From: Luscinia megarhynchos
Lineage: Eukaryota > Chordata > Aves > Passeriformes > Turdidae
DNA: 64,000 bases
Direction: 5' to 3'
NCBI GenBank assembly: GCA_034336665.1
Contig: CM067588.1
Location: 5,768,655-5,832,654, forward strand
The notes beneath the pieces are model-generated. The model ran no database searches. It had not been told where the DNA came from and saw only the letters and a list, made by a program, of their open reading frames with translations. The translations under genes and the position numbers were made by a program. Each line of letters begins with the position of its first letter. Position 1 is the stretch's first letter. Positions 11,501 to 23,279 of the stretch are shown in pieces.

Positions 11501-14500
11501 TAGTCTCAGCTTTGATGACTTTTTTTGGAATTGATATGGTTTTAGGGGGAGGAATATTGTTAGAAGCAGAGAAAGAGCCGAGCTCTGGGTATTTGGTATT
11601 TACCCATCCTGAGTGGTGATGGCCAGAGTGAAAACAGTGAAACAGCCTCATTTCATTGCTTTGGTGAGCAAGGAGCCAGGAATAATGCAAAATTCGATCT
11701 GGAAATATCAGAGGCAGTAAATGATTTGGTGTGAGAGCATTTCAGGTCTCGAGCCCCCATTTTGAGCAGCCTCTCATGGAAAGCCAAAAGCCACGGCAGC
11801 TCCATGTCCACCCAACACACCCCAGCAGATTTTGTGTCCGGTTCTCATGGTTCTGCTCTCTAACCACACACAGGGAATGATTCTGAGGAGAGCCCAGAGC
11901 TGCTGGATGTGGATTCCAGCCCTGACTCCGGAGCTGTTCCCCCAGGAGGAGCCCACAGCAACGCTGAGGTGCGGAAAGGAGCTGTCCCAGAAAGGTTGGT
12001 TCTCTCCATCCCCTGCCATTTATCCTTTCTCTGGGGTTTACATGAGCCCACTGTGTTTGAACACCCTGTGTGTGTTGTTTAGCAACACACACAAAAAAAA
12101 ACTTTGTCCCCAAAGAACTTCGCTCTAAATGTCAGAGAAGATAAAAAGTGACAGCAAAGGGCAACATGACTCACAATTAATCTCCAATTCAAGAAGGAAA
12201 TTGTTAGACATCCCATGTATAAAGCAACTATTTGAAAGTACTTTTGTTAATATTAGAGAATTTTCCTTCACGTATTTATAACCAAACTGCTGACGTAGCT
12301 GTTTCAGCCTGACCTCAAGCCTATATTTTTATTTGGGTTTAATTTTATTCTATGTGCTAGAATCCAGTTAATTGATTGAATTGCTCCGTGCTCACTCAGA
12401 ATTACCATCTTACCCAAGTTTAGCCTGCTGGATTTTCACATGTATCATTCTCAGTGAGATGTCTCTCCCTCATTCCAGCTCTGATGAAAGCCACGGATCC
12501 AACACTCTGGCCTTAGTGCTGGGCCCTCTGGCTGGCCTGATCCTGATTGCTGTGACAGCTTTTGCCATCGTCAAATACAGGCAGCTGAAGAGATCTGGTG
12601 AGTCCCTGCCTCTCTGGGCTCAGGAACAGCAGCAGCACTGAGTGCTGGCAACACCCAAGGGCTGGGCTGAGCTGCTGTTCTGGTACCACACCAGGATGGG
12701 CAGGAAGGTCCCAGTTCCTCACAACCCACCGAGATCCATCCCCTGCTCCTGTCCCTGACCCACCCAGAGAGATCCAACCCCTGCTCCTGTCCCTGACCCA
12801 CCCAGAGAGATCCAACCCCTGCTCCTGTCCCTGACCCACCCAGAGAGATCCATCCCCTGCTCCTGTCACTGTTCCACCCAGAGCTCCAACCCCTGCTCCT
12901 GTCCCTGACCCACCCAGAGAGATCCAACCCCTGCTCCTGTCCCTGTCCCAGCCAGAGCTCCAACCCCTGCTCCTCTCACTGACCCAGCCAGAGAGATCCA
13001 ACCCCTGCTCCCTGTCCCTGACCCACCCAGAGATCCAACCCCTGCTCCTGTTACTGTCCCACCCAGAGAGATCCAACCCCTGCTCCTCCTGTGACCCACC
13101 CAGAGAGATCCAACCCCTGCTCCTGTCACTGACCCATCCAGAGAGATCCAACCCCTGGTCCTGTCCCTGACCCATCCAGAGAGATCCAACCCCTGCTCCT
13201 GTCCCTGACCCATCCAGAGCTCCAACCCCTGGTCCTCCCTGTGACCCACCCAGAGAGATCCAACCCCTGCTCCTGTCACTGACCCATCCAGAGAGATCCA
13301 ACCCCTGCTCCTGTCACTGACCCATCCAGAGAGATCCAACCCCTGCTCCTGTCACTGACCCATCCAGAGCTCCAACCCCTGCTCCTGTCCCTGACCCATC
13401 CAGAGAGATCCAACCCCTGCTCCTGTCACTGTTCCACCCAGAGCTCCAACCCCTGCTCCTGTCCCTGACCCACCCAGAGATCCAACCCCTGCTCCTGTCA
13501 CTGACCCATCCAGAGCTCCAACCCCTGCTCCTGTCCCTGACCCACCCAGAGAGATCCAACCCCTGCTCCTGTTACTGTCCCCACCCAGAGAGATCCAACC
13601 CCTGCTCCTGTCCCTGACCCACCCAGAGAGCTCCAACCCCTGCTCCTGTCCCTGACCCACCCAGAGCTCCAACTATGCTGCTATCCCTGACCCACCCAGA
13701 GAGATCCAACCCCTGCTCCTCCTGTGACCCATCCAGAGCTCCAACCCCTGCTCCTGTCACTGTCCCACCCAGAGCTCCAACCTCTGCTCCTGTCCCTGAC
13801 CCACCCAGAGAGATCCAACCCCTGCTCCTATCCCTGACCCACCCAGAGACTCCACTCCCAGTGTCCAGGCTGGGACAGAGCCCAGCTCTCCGTGGGCTTC
13901 ACCCACAGCATCACCTGGCACAGAGGGTTGGGGTCTTCACGTTCTCCCACCCCCCCTGAGCGAGCCCTGAGGGATTTTCCTCCTGCTCCGCCAGACCTGG
14001 TGTCCGTGGGCAGCTACAGGACGAACATCAGCATGTCGGACTTTGAGAACGCAAGGGACCTGAGTGCCTACGTGCAGCGGGAAGGAGAGCCAGGAGACCC
14101 CGGTGGGGGAGGGGACGGTGAGTGCTGAGCCCAGGCAGCAGCCGTCCCAGGGCGGGACTCCCCCGAAGGGCTGGGACCCCCAAGGGCGGGACCCTCTGAA
14201 GGGCTGGCCCCCTGGCCCCCGCGGCCCTGCCTCTGCTCTCGGCCTGGCTCTCCCTGGCCCCTGCCCCTGGCCCCTGCCCTGCCCCGCTCTGCCCTCGCCT
14301 GCTCTCCTGCTCCCCGGCTCTGCCCCGGCCCTGCCCCTACTCCCCACCCCCTGCCCCTGCCCCCTGCCTGCCCTCTGCCCCTGCCCCTGGCTCGCCCCTG
14401 GCCCTGCCTCTGCCCTCCCCGGGCTCGCTTCTGCTCCTGCCCTGGCCCTCCCTGCCCCGGCCCCTGCCCTGGCTCCCCGCCCCTACCCCACCCCTGCCCC

Positions 14501-17286
14501 CGCCCCTACTCCCGCTCTCTGCTCCCCGCCCCCTGCCCTCGCCCGGCTCTGCCTCTGCCCCTGCCCCTAACCCTCCCTGTCTCTCTGCAGAGTTCATCCG
14601 CACCGCGGAGCCGCGGGACAGCGCTGCCGCCACTGCCCGGGCAAAACGGGTGAGAGGGGCTGGGGAGAGGCCGCTGGGGGAGGTGCCACAGCCCTGCAGG
14701 TGTCCCACAGGGGCTCTCTCCTCCCTGGGGCTTTATTTATACCCTTTATTTATATTTACATTTATTTATACCCCTTTTATATATTGATATTTATTTATAC
14801 CCTTTATTTATATTTACATTTATTTATACCCCTTTTATATATTGATATTTATTTATACCCTTTATTTATATTTCCATTTATTTATACCCTTTATATATAT
14901 TTCTATTTATTTATACCCCTTATATGTATTTATATTTATGCCCTTTATATACATATTTCTATTTATTTATATCCCTTACATATATTTATATTTATACCCA
15001 TTATATATATTTCTATTTCTATCTCTATTTATTTTTATTTGTATTTTTATTTTTATTTTTATGCCCTTTATATATATTTCTATTTATTTATAATTTTTAC
15101 CCTTTATATATTATTTATATATATACATATATATATTTATATTTATTTATTACATTTATATATATATTTATATTTATACCCATTATATCTATTTCTATTT
15201 CTATTTCTACTTCTATTTCTATTTCTTTATACCCATTATATATATTTATATTTCTTTATACCCCTTATATATATTTATATTTCTTTACACCCTGTATACA
15301 TTTATATTTATATTTATATTTATCCTTTATATATATTTATATTTATTTATACCTTTTATATATGTTTATATTTATATTTATTTAAACCCCTTATATATAT
15401 TTAGATTGATTTATTTATACCCTTTATATATATTTTTATTTATACCCTTTATATATCTATTATATTTATTTATACCTTTATATATGTTTATATTCATATT
15501 TATTTATACCCTTTATATATATATTTATATTAATGTATACCCCTTATATATATTTATATTTATATTAATGTATATCCTTTATATATATTTATATTTATAT
15601 TTATATTTTTTATACCCTTTATATATGTTCATATAAGCCATTTTTTTAAGCCGTTTTGAAGTGGTTTTCTGCAACTTGTTAAAACCCTTCCAAGCCACTA
15701 AAATATAAATTGTGCTAAATGAAAATTTAAAAAAAAAAATATAGCTAAAAAACAAAATACCAAAATTAGAAAACCCAAACTAAAGGTGGACAGCAAAGCT
15801 CTGGATAGGGACCAATCATTGTACCTAAAAAACTCGTGCAAAGCACATAAACAGCATAGAAAATCAAAATCAAAAAATGTGTGAATAGTAATCTTAAAAT
15901 ATATAATTAAAACTAAAATGTAAACAACAGATCAGCTTCTACAGAATCATATTAATTTGTTATCCAAATTATTTAATTTTTATTTATTTATTTATTATTT
16001 ATTATCCAAAAGTCCTGTTTCACCTGCACATTGTCCCAGCCCTGCAGTGCTATTCTGGGATGTCCACAGGAATATTCTGGGATGTCCACAGGAATATTCT
16101 GGAATGTCCACAGAAATATTCTGGATATCCACAGGAATATTCTGGGATATGCACAGGAATATTCTGGGATGTCCACAGAATTATTCTGGGATGTCCACAG
16201 AATTATTCTGGAATATCCACAGGAATATTCTGGATATTCACAGGAATATTCTGGGATGTCCACAAGAATATTCTGGGATATCCACAGGAATATTCTGGGA
16301 TGTCCACAGAATTATTCTGGGATGTCCACAGAATTATTCTGGATATCCACAGGAATATTCTGGAATATCCACAGGAATATTCTGGGATGTCCACAGGAAC
16401 ATTCTGGGATATCCACAGGAATATTCTGGGATATGCACAGAAATATTCTGTGTTATCCACAGGAATATCCTGGGATATCCACAGGAACATCCTGGGGTAT
16501 CCTGCAGGAAGTCTTTGTGTCGCGATAGGCGGTGGGGGACAAAACTCAAGCGCTCTGTATAAACTCAAGGTTACATTTGCAGTTTATTGTAAAAGATCCT
16601 GCTATGAGCCGCCCGGCACAGCCCCAGAGCAGGACAAAAAGAGATAAAAGGGGGGAGAGAGAGAGAAGAGAGCAAGAAGAGGTATTAGAGTTAAGAGGAG
16701 CAAAGGGGCGAGAGAGAAGAAGAGATATTCGAGGTAAAGGGAGGGGTGGTAGAGAGAGAGGGAGAGAAAGAAGAGAAGGAAGAGAGCGATTTCCTGTTTG
16801 CAATACAGTAAATCTCCTTCCATGATGAATATTCTAATTTCCACTAACCAATGTAATACAAAAATACAAATTCTATAGCATTCACATACAGCCTATAGGA
16901 ATCATGATATTAGCATAGTGTGCTACATTTTAAACTCGAAGAATTAATCTTTGGACCCTGGCAAGTCTTTCTGTGCCCTTTGGAGTTTTTCTCTGGCCAA
17001 GGGCATTGTTTAATCAAGAGGGGATTGGCTCCAGGGGCCATCCTGTTGTTTCATGGTAATTCAGTACCTGAGGCTTTGCTGTTACAAGTTCCCTCTCCCC
17101 AACACTTCCCCAACAGCATCCCCTGCTGCCCATCCCTGCCCTGACTGTGCCCTCCTGTCCCTGCAGAGCTCCAAGGAGGACGCTGAGCTCTCCTTCTCCT
17201 CCTTCCTGGCCACCTGTGACCGGATCACCCAGGGCAGCCCTGGGGGGGACAGCCTGGCCGTGTCCCCTCCCCAGGAGCAGCCCTGA
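5547..17286 (+). CDS. PIGR: Polymeric immunoglobulin receptor (pIgR), ten coding exons
   Basis: Single-pass receptor that binds J-chain-containing IgA/IgM at the basolateral face of epithelium, carries it across, and is cleaved to secretory component. Coding exons: 5547-5628 (signal), 7308-7637, 7774-8103, 8664-8987, 9844-10158 (four Ig domains), 11874-11994 (stalk), 12479-12597 (membrane), 13995-14117, 14591-14649, 17167-17286 (tail). All junctions are GT/AG and phases match, giving 640 residues. The first Ig domain keeps the IgA-binding loop (YPPTPVNRHDRKYWCRQ). The second resembles mammalian D3. The fourth has SYPC, KYWCRW and GWYWCGVK plus the extra cysteine expected for the IgA disulphide. 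The membrane segment (LALVLGPLAGLILIAVTAF) is followed by KYRQLKR, the tail has SYRTNISMSDFEN, and the end is QEQP. Four rather than five Ig domains matches known avian pIgR. The exon with ATG 5547 begins after an acceptor at 5532. The fourth Ig exon has an LTR-modified acceptor. Confidence 0.96.
6774..7124 (+). mobile_element. Probable LTR fragment in PIGR intron 1
   Basis: The block starts TGTTGGG and ends TTTCACA. It holds four ATTGG (inverted CCAAT) boxes between about 6905 and 6995, a TATATA box near 7020 and AATAAA at 7076-7081, which is the order of an LTR promoter followed by its polyadenylation signal. No target duplication was found, so the edges are uncertain. The upstream stretch 6240-6770 is also repeat-like but unassigned. 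It lies about 180 bp before the first Ig exon, in the same orientation as PIGR. Confidence 0.5.
9303..9836 (-). mobile_element. Solo LTR (family A) at the acceptor of the fourth PIGR Ig exon
   Basis: It begins TGTGGGGC and ends CCCCAACA, and is flanked by a perfect 6-bp duplication CTCACA (9297-9302 and 9837-9842). The right-hand copy plus G9843 forms the splice acceptor of the exon starting at 9844. Internal blocks shared with the other family A copies include TTTGCATGCAACC and GGCATTTGGTATCAT. No coding sequence remains. A 6-bp duplication is typical of ERVK-class elements. Confidence 0.9.
10194..10632 (+). repeat. Four tandem copies of a roughly 110-bp unit in PIGR intron
   Basis: Units start near 10194, 10305, 10414 and 10526. 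Each contains GAAACTGGGAGGTGTTCTAA and GTGAGACAGTACAGAT. Spacing differs by a few bases because some copies have an extra TTTTCTGACTCAGAG segment. The array starts just after the donor of the fourth Ig exon. Confidence 0.85.
12732..13855 (+). repeat. Minisatellite in PIGR intron, about 28-38-bp units
   Basis: Units are made from CCTGCTCCTGTCCCTGACC and CACCCAGAGAGATCCAACC in varied combinations. The array fills most of the intron after the transmembrane exon. Open frames on both strands are repeat translations. Confidence 0.9.
14205..14580 (+). repeat. C-rich low-complexity intron sequence (CCCTGCCCCTGG type)
   Basis: Almost the whole intron between the first two tail exons is CCCTGCCCCTGG-like sequence with very few A residues. 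The complementary strand has many closely spaced G-runs. Confidence 0.8.
14736..15640 (+). repeat. AT-rich array of TTTATATATATTTATATTTATA type
   Basis: About 900 bp of TTTATACCCTTTATATATA and TTTATATTTATTTATA units in the last PIGR intron. It is nearly free of G, with short CCC punctuation. It is bounded by the exon ending at 14649 and by plain AT-rich sequence from about 15650. Confidence 0.9.
16058..16505 (+). repeat. Minisatellite, about 22-bp unit (GGAATATTCTGGGATGTCCACA)
   Basis: About twenty units in which GGAATATTCTGGGAT and TCCACA alternate, with ATG/ATA and GAA/GAAT variants. It lies in the last PIGR intron immediately before an LTR. Confidence 0.9.
16516..17115 (-). mobile_element. 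LTR, diverged relative of family A, in the last PIGR intron
   Basis: It shares with family A the order of blocks: an AG-rich GAGAGAGA stretch, ATGATGAATATTCTAATTTC, CACTAACCAATGTAATACA and a CCCCAACA end. The middle part is different. Edges are approximate and no target duplication was seen. It ends about 50 bp before the last PIGR exon. Confidence 0.7.
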
Positions 17287-17364
17287 GCATCAGGACGCCA
17301 GCGAGCCACACTCTTCATCGTGTGAAAAATACTCTTCCACTGTTTTGGGATAATGAAAAGGTTT

Positions 17365-17381
17365 AATAAAAAGACAATAAA
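17365..17381 (+). promoter_or_regulatory. PIGR: PIGR polyadenylation signals (two AATAAA)
   Basis: AATAAA occurs at 17365-17370 and 17376-17381, about 80 bp after the stop codon, implying a very short 3' UTR. A GTGTTTC-like downstream element is not obvious until about 17560. Confidence 0.7.
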
Positions 17382-17658
17382 GCAAAGGGTTAAACGGCCG
17401 GTGCTTGGCGTGCTGCCCAGAGCACACCCTGCTTCGGGAACCCCCTTTAAACACGTTTTACAGCCCATCCACTTGTTACACACTCACAGACCTTCATGCA
17501 CAGTCAGCAGTTTCTGGGAACTGTTCAGCACGGCCACTCCTCGGGTCTGCCTTTTAGAGCTTGTGTGTTTCTTGGCTTGTGGTTTTATTCTTCACCTTGT
17601 GGTTTTATTCTTCTCCTTATCCCTTTGAATTTGGGGGCTGGTCCAGCCAGTGAGTGTT

Positions 17659-18196
17659 TGTGGGGTTTTGGTTGTCAGACAGTGGCAGGACAGACTCAAA
17701 AACTGAATATATTCTGTTCTTTAGGTTAGTATTTTATTGTAGGGCGTGGGTATAAGAAAAAGCTTAGAGAGAGGTTAGAGCAAAAGAGCAAGAAAGAGCA
17801 GAGACAAGAAAAGAGACAAGAGAGAGATTTTCCATTTACAACACAATAAGTATTTTTCCATTATGAATATTCTAATTTCCAATAACCAATCTAATACAAT
17901 ATACTCATTTCCTAATATTTGCATGCAACCTATAAGAATCACTAAATTACCATGTTTTATGGCTTTCTTATCTGTAACCCTTATCTTGAGACCTTTCCTG
18001 CCAGGTTTGGGGCAAGATGTCTGTTGGCTTTTTGGTATTTGTGGCATTTGGTATCATCTAAACAAAGGAAAAGGCCTCAAACCTTCACCTAACTATCTTC
18101 AGTGTCTATGTCAAATACTGCCAACATCTCTATTTCATCTGTTGTTCCAGAACTACTTGCCAAGCACTCATATAATTTTAATATTACTCTCCAACA
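17659..18196 (-). mobile_element. Solo LTR (family A) downstream of PIGR
   Basis: It begins TGTGGGG, ends CTCCAACA, and is flanked by a perfect 6-bp duplication AGTGTT (17653-17658 and 18197-18202). It is colinear with the copy at 9303-9836, including the TTTGCATGCAACC block. Confidence 0.93.
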
Positions 18197-18814
18197 AGTG
18201 TTGATAATTGTCCTGTCAGCTGCAGGGGTCCCCATCATGGGCTGCTGTCTTTGACTGAGCAGGTAGTTTAGGCATATCTCTAAAAAACTTAGGTCTAACT
18301 TTTACTATTTTACCCACTATTTGCTATAGCTTGGCCTTTTTGGTTTTTTGCTTAAATTCAGCTTCAAGTGGTGATTTAGGAGGAATGGTTTGATGCTGCA
18401 GGTGGGAGAGGGGAGGCTGGGCTGGGAGGCAGCAGCAGCCCCAGGTCCTACACTGGGCTCTCACAGGCCACAAGGAACATTGTAGGAAAAAAAAAATAAA
18501 TTTAAAAAATCTTATTTTCTTTTAAAGGCAGCTGGAAAACCCTTTAGGAGAGCTGATGCTTTTGATTCCTCGAAGCTTTCCTGATCTGAGGGCAGCACCT
18601 GCAGGCCAGACACCTCTGGGGTGTTTGTGTGCACGAGCAATTACAGTCCAGTGGCTTTCAGCAGATTGGGGAACTCAGGGTCTGTGGGGTAGCACAGGAG
18701 AGCCCACCCAGAGAGGCACAAAAAGGGTGGGAAAAGCTGAATATTCCACAGAAAAAGCAGTGTAGGAAGCTGTAATGCCAAAGAGGTGACAGGCTGGGTT
18801 AGCTGGCAAACACT

Positions 18815-19100
18815 GAGTTTCACTGAGGATAAACACAAATAATTCCTGAATTCTGGATTCCAGAATTTCACTGAGGAAAAACACAAATAATTCCTGAATT
18901 CTGGATTCCAGAATTTCACTGAGGATAAAACACAAATTATTCCTGATAAGTGGATTCCAGAATTTCATGGAGGATAAAATACAAATTATTCCTGATAAGT
19001 GGATTCCAGAATTTCATGGAGGATAAAATACAAATTATTCCTGAATTGTGGATTCCAGAATTTCACTGAGGATAAAATACAAATTATTCCTGAATTGTGT
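18815..19100 (+). repeat. Six tandem copies of a 48-52-bp unit
   Basis: Units read TTCACTGAGGATAAAACACA followed by AATTATTCCTGAATTCTGG and ATTCCAGAA. Neighbouring units differ by a few substitutions (CACTGAGG/CATGGAGG). Confidence 0.88.
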
Positions 19101-19159
19101 ACATTCACTGCAGGGATGAGCAGTGCAGCATCTCCCTCCTGCTCACGAGTTCTCACACC

Positions 19160-19690
19160 CACATTGCCCCTTCCTGCACCCCCAGGGTCCCCCTTGCACC
19201 CCCACGGTCCCTTTTACACCCCCAGGATCCCTTTTACACCCCCAGGGTCCCTTTTACACCCCCAGGGTCCCTTTTGCACCCCCAGGATCCCTTTTACACC
19301 CCCAGAGTCCCCTCTGCACCCTCAGGGTCCCCCTGAACCCCCAGGGTCCCTTTTACAGCCCCAAGATCCCCCCCCTGCACCCCCCAGTGTCCCCTCTGCA
19401 CCCCCAGGATCTCTCCTGCACCCCCAGGGTCCCCCTAAACTCCCAGGGTCTATTTTTGCACCCCTAGGATCTCCCTTGCACCCCCAGGATCCCTTTTGCA
19501 CTCCCAGGATCCCTTTTGCACCCCCAGGATCCCTTTTGCACCCCCAGGATCCCTTTTGCACCCTCAGGGTCCCTCTACACCCCCAGGGTCCCTTTTGCAC
19601 CCCTAGGATCCCCCTGCACCCCCAGTGTCCCTCCGCACCCCCAGAGTCCCCCCTGAACCCCCAGGGTCCCCTCTGCATCCCCACCTCACT
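19160..19690 (+). repeat. Minisatellite, about 19-bp unit (CACCCCCAGGGTCCCTTTTG)
   Basis: Roughly 28 units of CACCCCCAGGGTCCCTTTTG with GGATCC/GGGTCC and TTTTA/TTTTG/CCCTG variants. It lies downstream of the 3' end of the - strand cytokine gene. Confidence 0.9.
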
Positions 19691-20250
19691 CCCTCCCAGC
19701 ATCATTCCCAGGGTTTTTCTCCCCCAGGAGTGACACCTGTCCTTTCTAATTCTGAATTCATCTCTCCTGAGCACTGCCAGAGCTTGGGGGATGTTCCCCT
19801 GCCCATGCCCTGACACCGGGACAAATGAACCCTTCACAAAGTGAATTAACAGAACCAAAGCCCTGAGGAGCTTTCCTTTGGCACAAGCAAACATCTGAGG
19901 GAGGACAGGGAGGAGCCAGAGATTTTTTTTCCTCTGAAAGTGAATCACCAGATGCCACCCAGTGTGACACTGGTGCTGCAGGGAAATTCTGGGGCTGGGA
20001 TCTGGAGCACATCATGGGGACCAGCAGCCCCCAAAATGGGGGAACAGAGCAGAGCTGTAAATAATGCAGTTTTGGGGACAAACTGAGGGGATTTAGCAGC
20101 ACTGGGCTCTGAGTTTGGTGCTCCTGGCGTGCCCAGAAGGATCCACCAGCCCTGGCTCTGCTGTGAAAGGAATTCAGAAAGTTTCACCAGCAAGAATCAT
20201 ACAATTCCTCAGAATTTTGGCAAACAGACTCAGCACAGTTTCAAGTGGGG

Positions 20251-20256
20251 TTTATT
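20251..20256 (-). promoter_or_regulatory. IL19: Candidate polyadenylation signal of the IL19/IL20-type gene
   Basis: TTTATT on + reads AATAAA on the - strand, about 645 bp after the stop codon at 20900. This is a plausible 3' UTR length for the family, but no transcript evidence is available. Confidence 0.5.
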
Positions 20257-20899
20257 TGCAGTCATCACAACCAATTTCCACAAAACTCACTACTGAGTGT
20301 CAGTAAATTGCACAATGCACTCAAGAACCTTTTTTCTATTCAGCAACCACATATCTTGCACAGAAACTTTTTTACTGATAAGGCAGAAAATACCATCTCA
20401 AGAGGAAACACGGATTTCTAAGGCCTGACATACCTGCTAGGACCTATTCTTGGAAGCATTTCTCACTCTCTACTTCCCATTTCAGCCAGACCCATCAGTG
20501 GCAGCAGCCCTGAGACCGAGCCCAGGTTGATGCAACATCAGCTGCACCCAGCCAGCTCTCAGCACTCATTCCCCACATTCCATAGACAAAAAAAATCTGC
20601 AATTTAAGCAATAATTTTTATGACATGATCACAGCTTATGTCTGCCAGCAGGAGAAACCCTTGTGGGTTTTCCCTGGGAGCATCCTTTGGTAGCAGCGAG
20701 GGCGATGCTGGTTTAATTTAATCTCACTCGTTATTTCCCTCTGCATGAAGACTCTGCTGCTGTCCCTGGCTGGCAAAGCTCCCTGTGCTTGCCTGGGTGC
20801 TGCTGAGGAGCTGCACTGACTCTGATTTATTGGATTTATTGTCCCTCCCACCTCTGCAAAGCCCCTGCAGCTCCTCCCGTGGGTAATTACCAGCACCCG

Positions 20900-22373
20900 C
20901 TAACGAGATTTCTCCATCCAGTCCAGGAGGATGTCCAGCTCCCCCAGGGATTTCATGGCTGCAGATGTGACATTCAGCTGAAATGGGAAATGAAGGAGTG
21001 AGCTGTGAGCAGAGACAGTCAGTAGAACCCAACACAGAGAATTTAAATGTCTGTGTTAATTACCAGGCTCGGTCACCAACTCACCCCTTCATAGTTTGCA
21101 AGTATTTGTTTGAATTTCTCCGTGGATTCCTCCCCACACACACAATTATTCTGCTCACGCTGGAAAAGCAAGATTAATTCATTAGTCTGGGCAGTTAACT
21201 TTTAAAAAATTAAGATTTCAGTTTCTGATTCTGCTGGGCATCATAGACTGAGACACTGTGGAGCTGTGGGAAAGGTGCAGGACCCTAAATCAGGCTTTGG
21301 CTCACAGACAGACACAGGGACAGGATAAAGATTGGGCTTTAGGGGCAAGGGGCAGTTTGCTGCTGGGTGGGCACGAATAGAAACATCTCAGTGGACAGAA
21401 CACTGCTTTGTATTCTCATTAAAACCATTTCTATAAACACTTTGCATCTTTATAACTCTCCAGGCTGGTTTGTGGATGAAATATTGGAGATGCAGCTGGA
21501 GCAGAAGCCAGGACTTACACACTGCCCCAGTTTCCTCCTGGCACTGAGGAAGGAGTTAGCAATGCTGCTGATTTTCCTGTTCACAAACGAGTCCTCGGTC
21601 CTGCAGTGCTTGAAAACTTTGTCCACGTAGAAGGTGAAGAGCTGGTGAGTGATGCAGCACCTGTCTGAAGACTTAGAAAATGAATTTAGTGACTAAAAGT
21701 TCTTCCAAAGGGGCGCAGGCTGCAGTGGCTCTCTGGGATAAAGCATCTCTGACAGGAAACTGGTGTAGCTGAGCACAGCAGGACAGTTTGACTCACAGAG
21801 AATCTTCAGTGGTGCTCGATTGAAGCTGATAAAATAGATGGGAAATCATTTCAGGCTGATTTTCCAGGAGATCCACCCTCAGCAAGTGTCACGAAATGAA
21901 ACCAGCTGAATTTGCAGCTGGATGTCAGAGGCTGAGACCCGGACAGCGCCCGGTGCTTCGGGGTGTGGGAAAGCTGAAAACGACTGGTTTATGACAAATT
22001 GCACTTCTCAAGGTCACATCCAGCTGCTGTGCATCCTGCAAGGGCTCCCCAGGCAGCACCACCTACCTTCACCTTGTGCAGGGAGTGAGGGTGGGACAGG
22101 ATGCTCAGGCTCCGGATGGGGTCTCTGGATTGCTGCGGAGAGGATGGAGATGGGCAAGGAGCTGCTGGCCCCAGAGGGGCTCCCCCAGCCCCCAGCAGCC
22201 TGGGAAATACTCACAATATTGGCTTTAATTGCTCTGAAGCCTGCCCTGATCTCTGTCGTGCTCAGGGAAACCCTGCAGGCTCCAAAGTGGAAGATTTTGT
22301 CCCCAGCTGTTGGCATCAAATTCAGCCAGCAGGACACGGAGAAGAGGCAGAGGAACAAGGGGGATCCTCTCAT
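20900..22373 (-). CDS. IL19: IL19/IL20-type cytokine of the IL10 family, five coding exons
   Basis: Secreted alpha-helical cytokine of the IL20 subfamily, expected to signal through IL20R1/IL20R2 and STAT3 in epithelium. Coding exons (- strand): 22373-22215, 22132-22067, 21671-21519, 21159-21085, 20977-20900. All introns are phase 0, and the sum is 176 residues, the usual length. The first exon has a hydrophobic leader followed by FHFGACRVSLSTTEIRAGF. Exon 2 is QSRDPIRSLSILSHP-like. Exon 3 has DRCC, FYVDKVFKH and ISSIANSFL. Exon 4 has CVCGEESTEKF. Exon 5 ends LGELDILLDWMEKSR. These are family hallmarks. Exon 3 must use a TCTAAG acceptor to stay in frame; the nearby TCTTCAG would shift it. It lies between PIGR and IL10, as does the chicken gene named IL19. 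The leader exon looks slightly nearer to mammalian IL20, so the name IL20 is equally defensible. No second paralogue is visible nearby. Confidence 0.93.
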
Positions 22374-22415
22374 GGCAGCTGCCCAAGGAGGAGAATATTC
22401 CTCCTTATATTCCTA

Positions 22416-23279
22416 AATAACTGTGATCCCTATGAAAATACACACATTTTATATAAAACTCGTATATCTGCATTAAAAACCCCCACACTCATCAGTAATT
22501 CTTACCCATCTCTTTTTTGCTCCTCATGAGCAAGAGAAAAAAAAAAAGCAATAAAACCAAATATTTAACAGAAGAGCTCAAAAAGAAAAGGAAAAATAGA
22601 TAAAATATCAGTTGAAAATGCATCTAAACAAACAGTTCTTCTGGGAAAAAAATGCTATCAGAAAAAAAAAATTACAGCGAAATTAAATGTTTAAGTCTAA
22701 TGGCACAGAAGCAGCAGGAGGTAACTGACTGAAAGTAACAGACCCCAAAGTCTTATCCCAAAAAAATAGTTTCCCTCGGGAATAGCATAAAGCAAACACA
22801 AGTTTTGTTAGCACTGAAAATAAAGGTTATTAATGAAAAAAATATTTCAGAGGTAGGAACAGAAGAGAATAGCCAAGAGGACTAGAGCAAGGGGATAAAT
22901 TCAGTCTTACCTTGCTTTGGGTGTGGGTTCACCTCTCTCCCCTGGAGAGCTCCAGGAGGCGTTTTTATCCCAGTACCAGGAGGAAATAACTCTTGGATTA
23001 ACTTTTGGGATTTTTCTTGCTTTTCCCAGCACGTATTTCCCTTTGCAATTTGCTGAATTAATGAGCTGGTGCAAGGGACCAGCTCTCTCCCCCACAGGTG
23101 TTTCCCTCACCTACGGAGGCGGAACTCTGGCACCTCTGCCTGGGTTTCCTTTTGGGAAGAGGGATGTGACCAAAACCGGGGTCCCAGCCCCAGAACTGCC
23201 CCAGGTGTCCCCTCCTGGGCAGGGCCATTCCCAGCTCCCTCCATCAGCCCATGGGCTGCCAGAATATATATAAAATTAT
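22416..23279. other. Upstream region of the IL19/IL20-type gene; no gene seen
   Basis: AT-rich unique sequence with several A-runs. The core promoter of the cytokine gene should lie in the first few hundred bases; AATATAAGG on the - strand near 22401-22409 is too close to the ATG to be a convincing TATA box. No open frame of interest. Confidence 0.4.

Noticed and set aside
16516..17115. Intact target duplication for the LTR before the last PIGR exon
   Set aside because: I tried several edge choices and none gave matching flanks, so no duplication is claimed.
21655..21671. TCTTCAG acceptor for exon 3 of the IL19/IL20-type gene
   Set aside because: It would break the frame. TCTAAG four codons earlier keeps phase 0 and aligns with the family exon border before DRCC.
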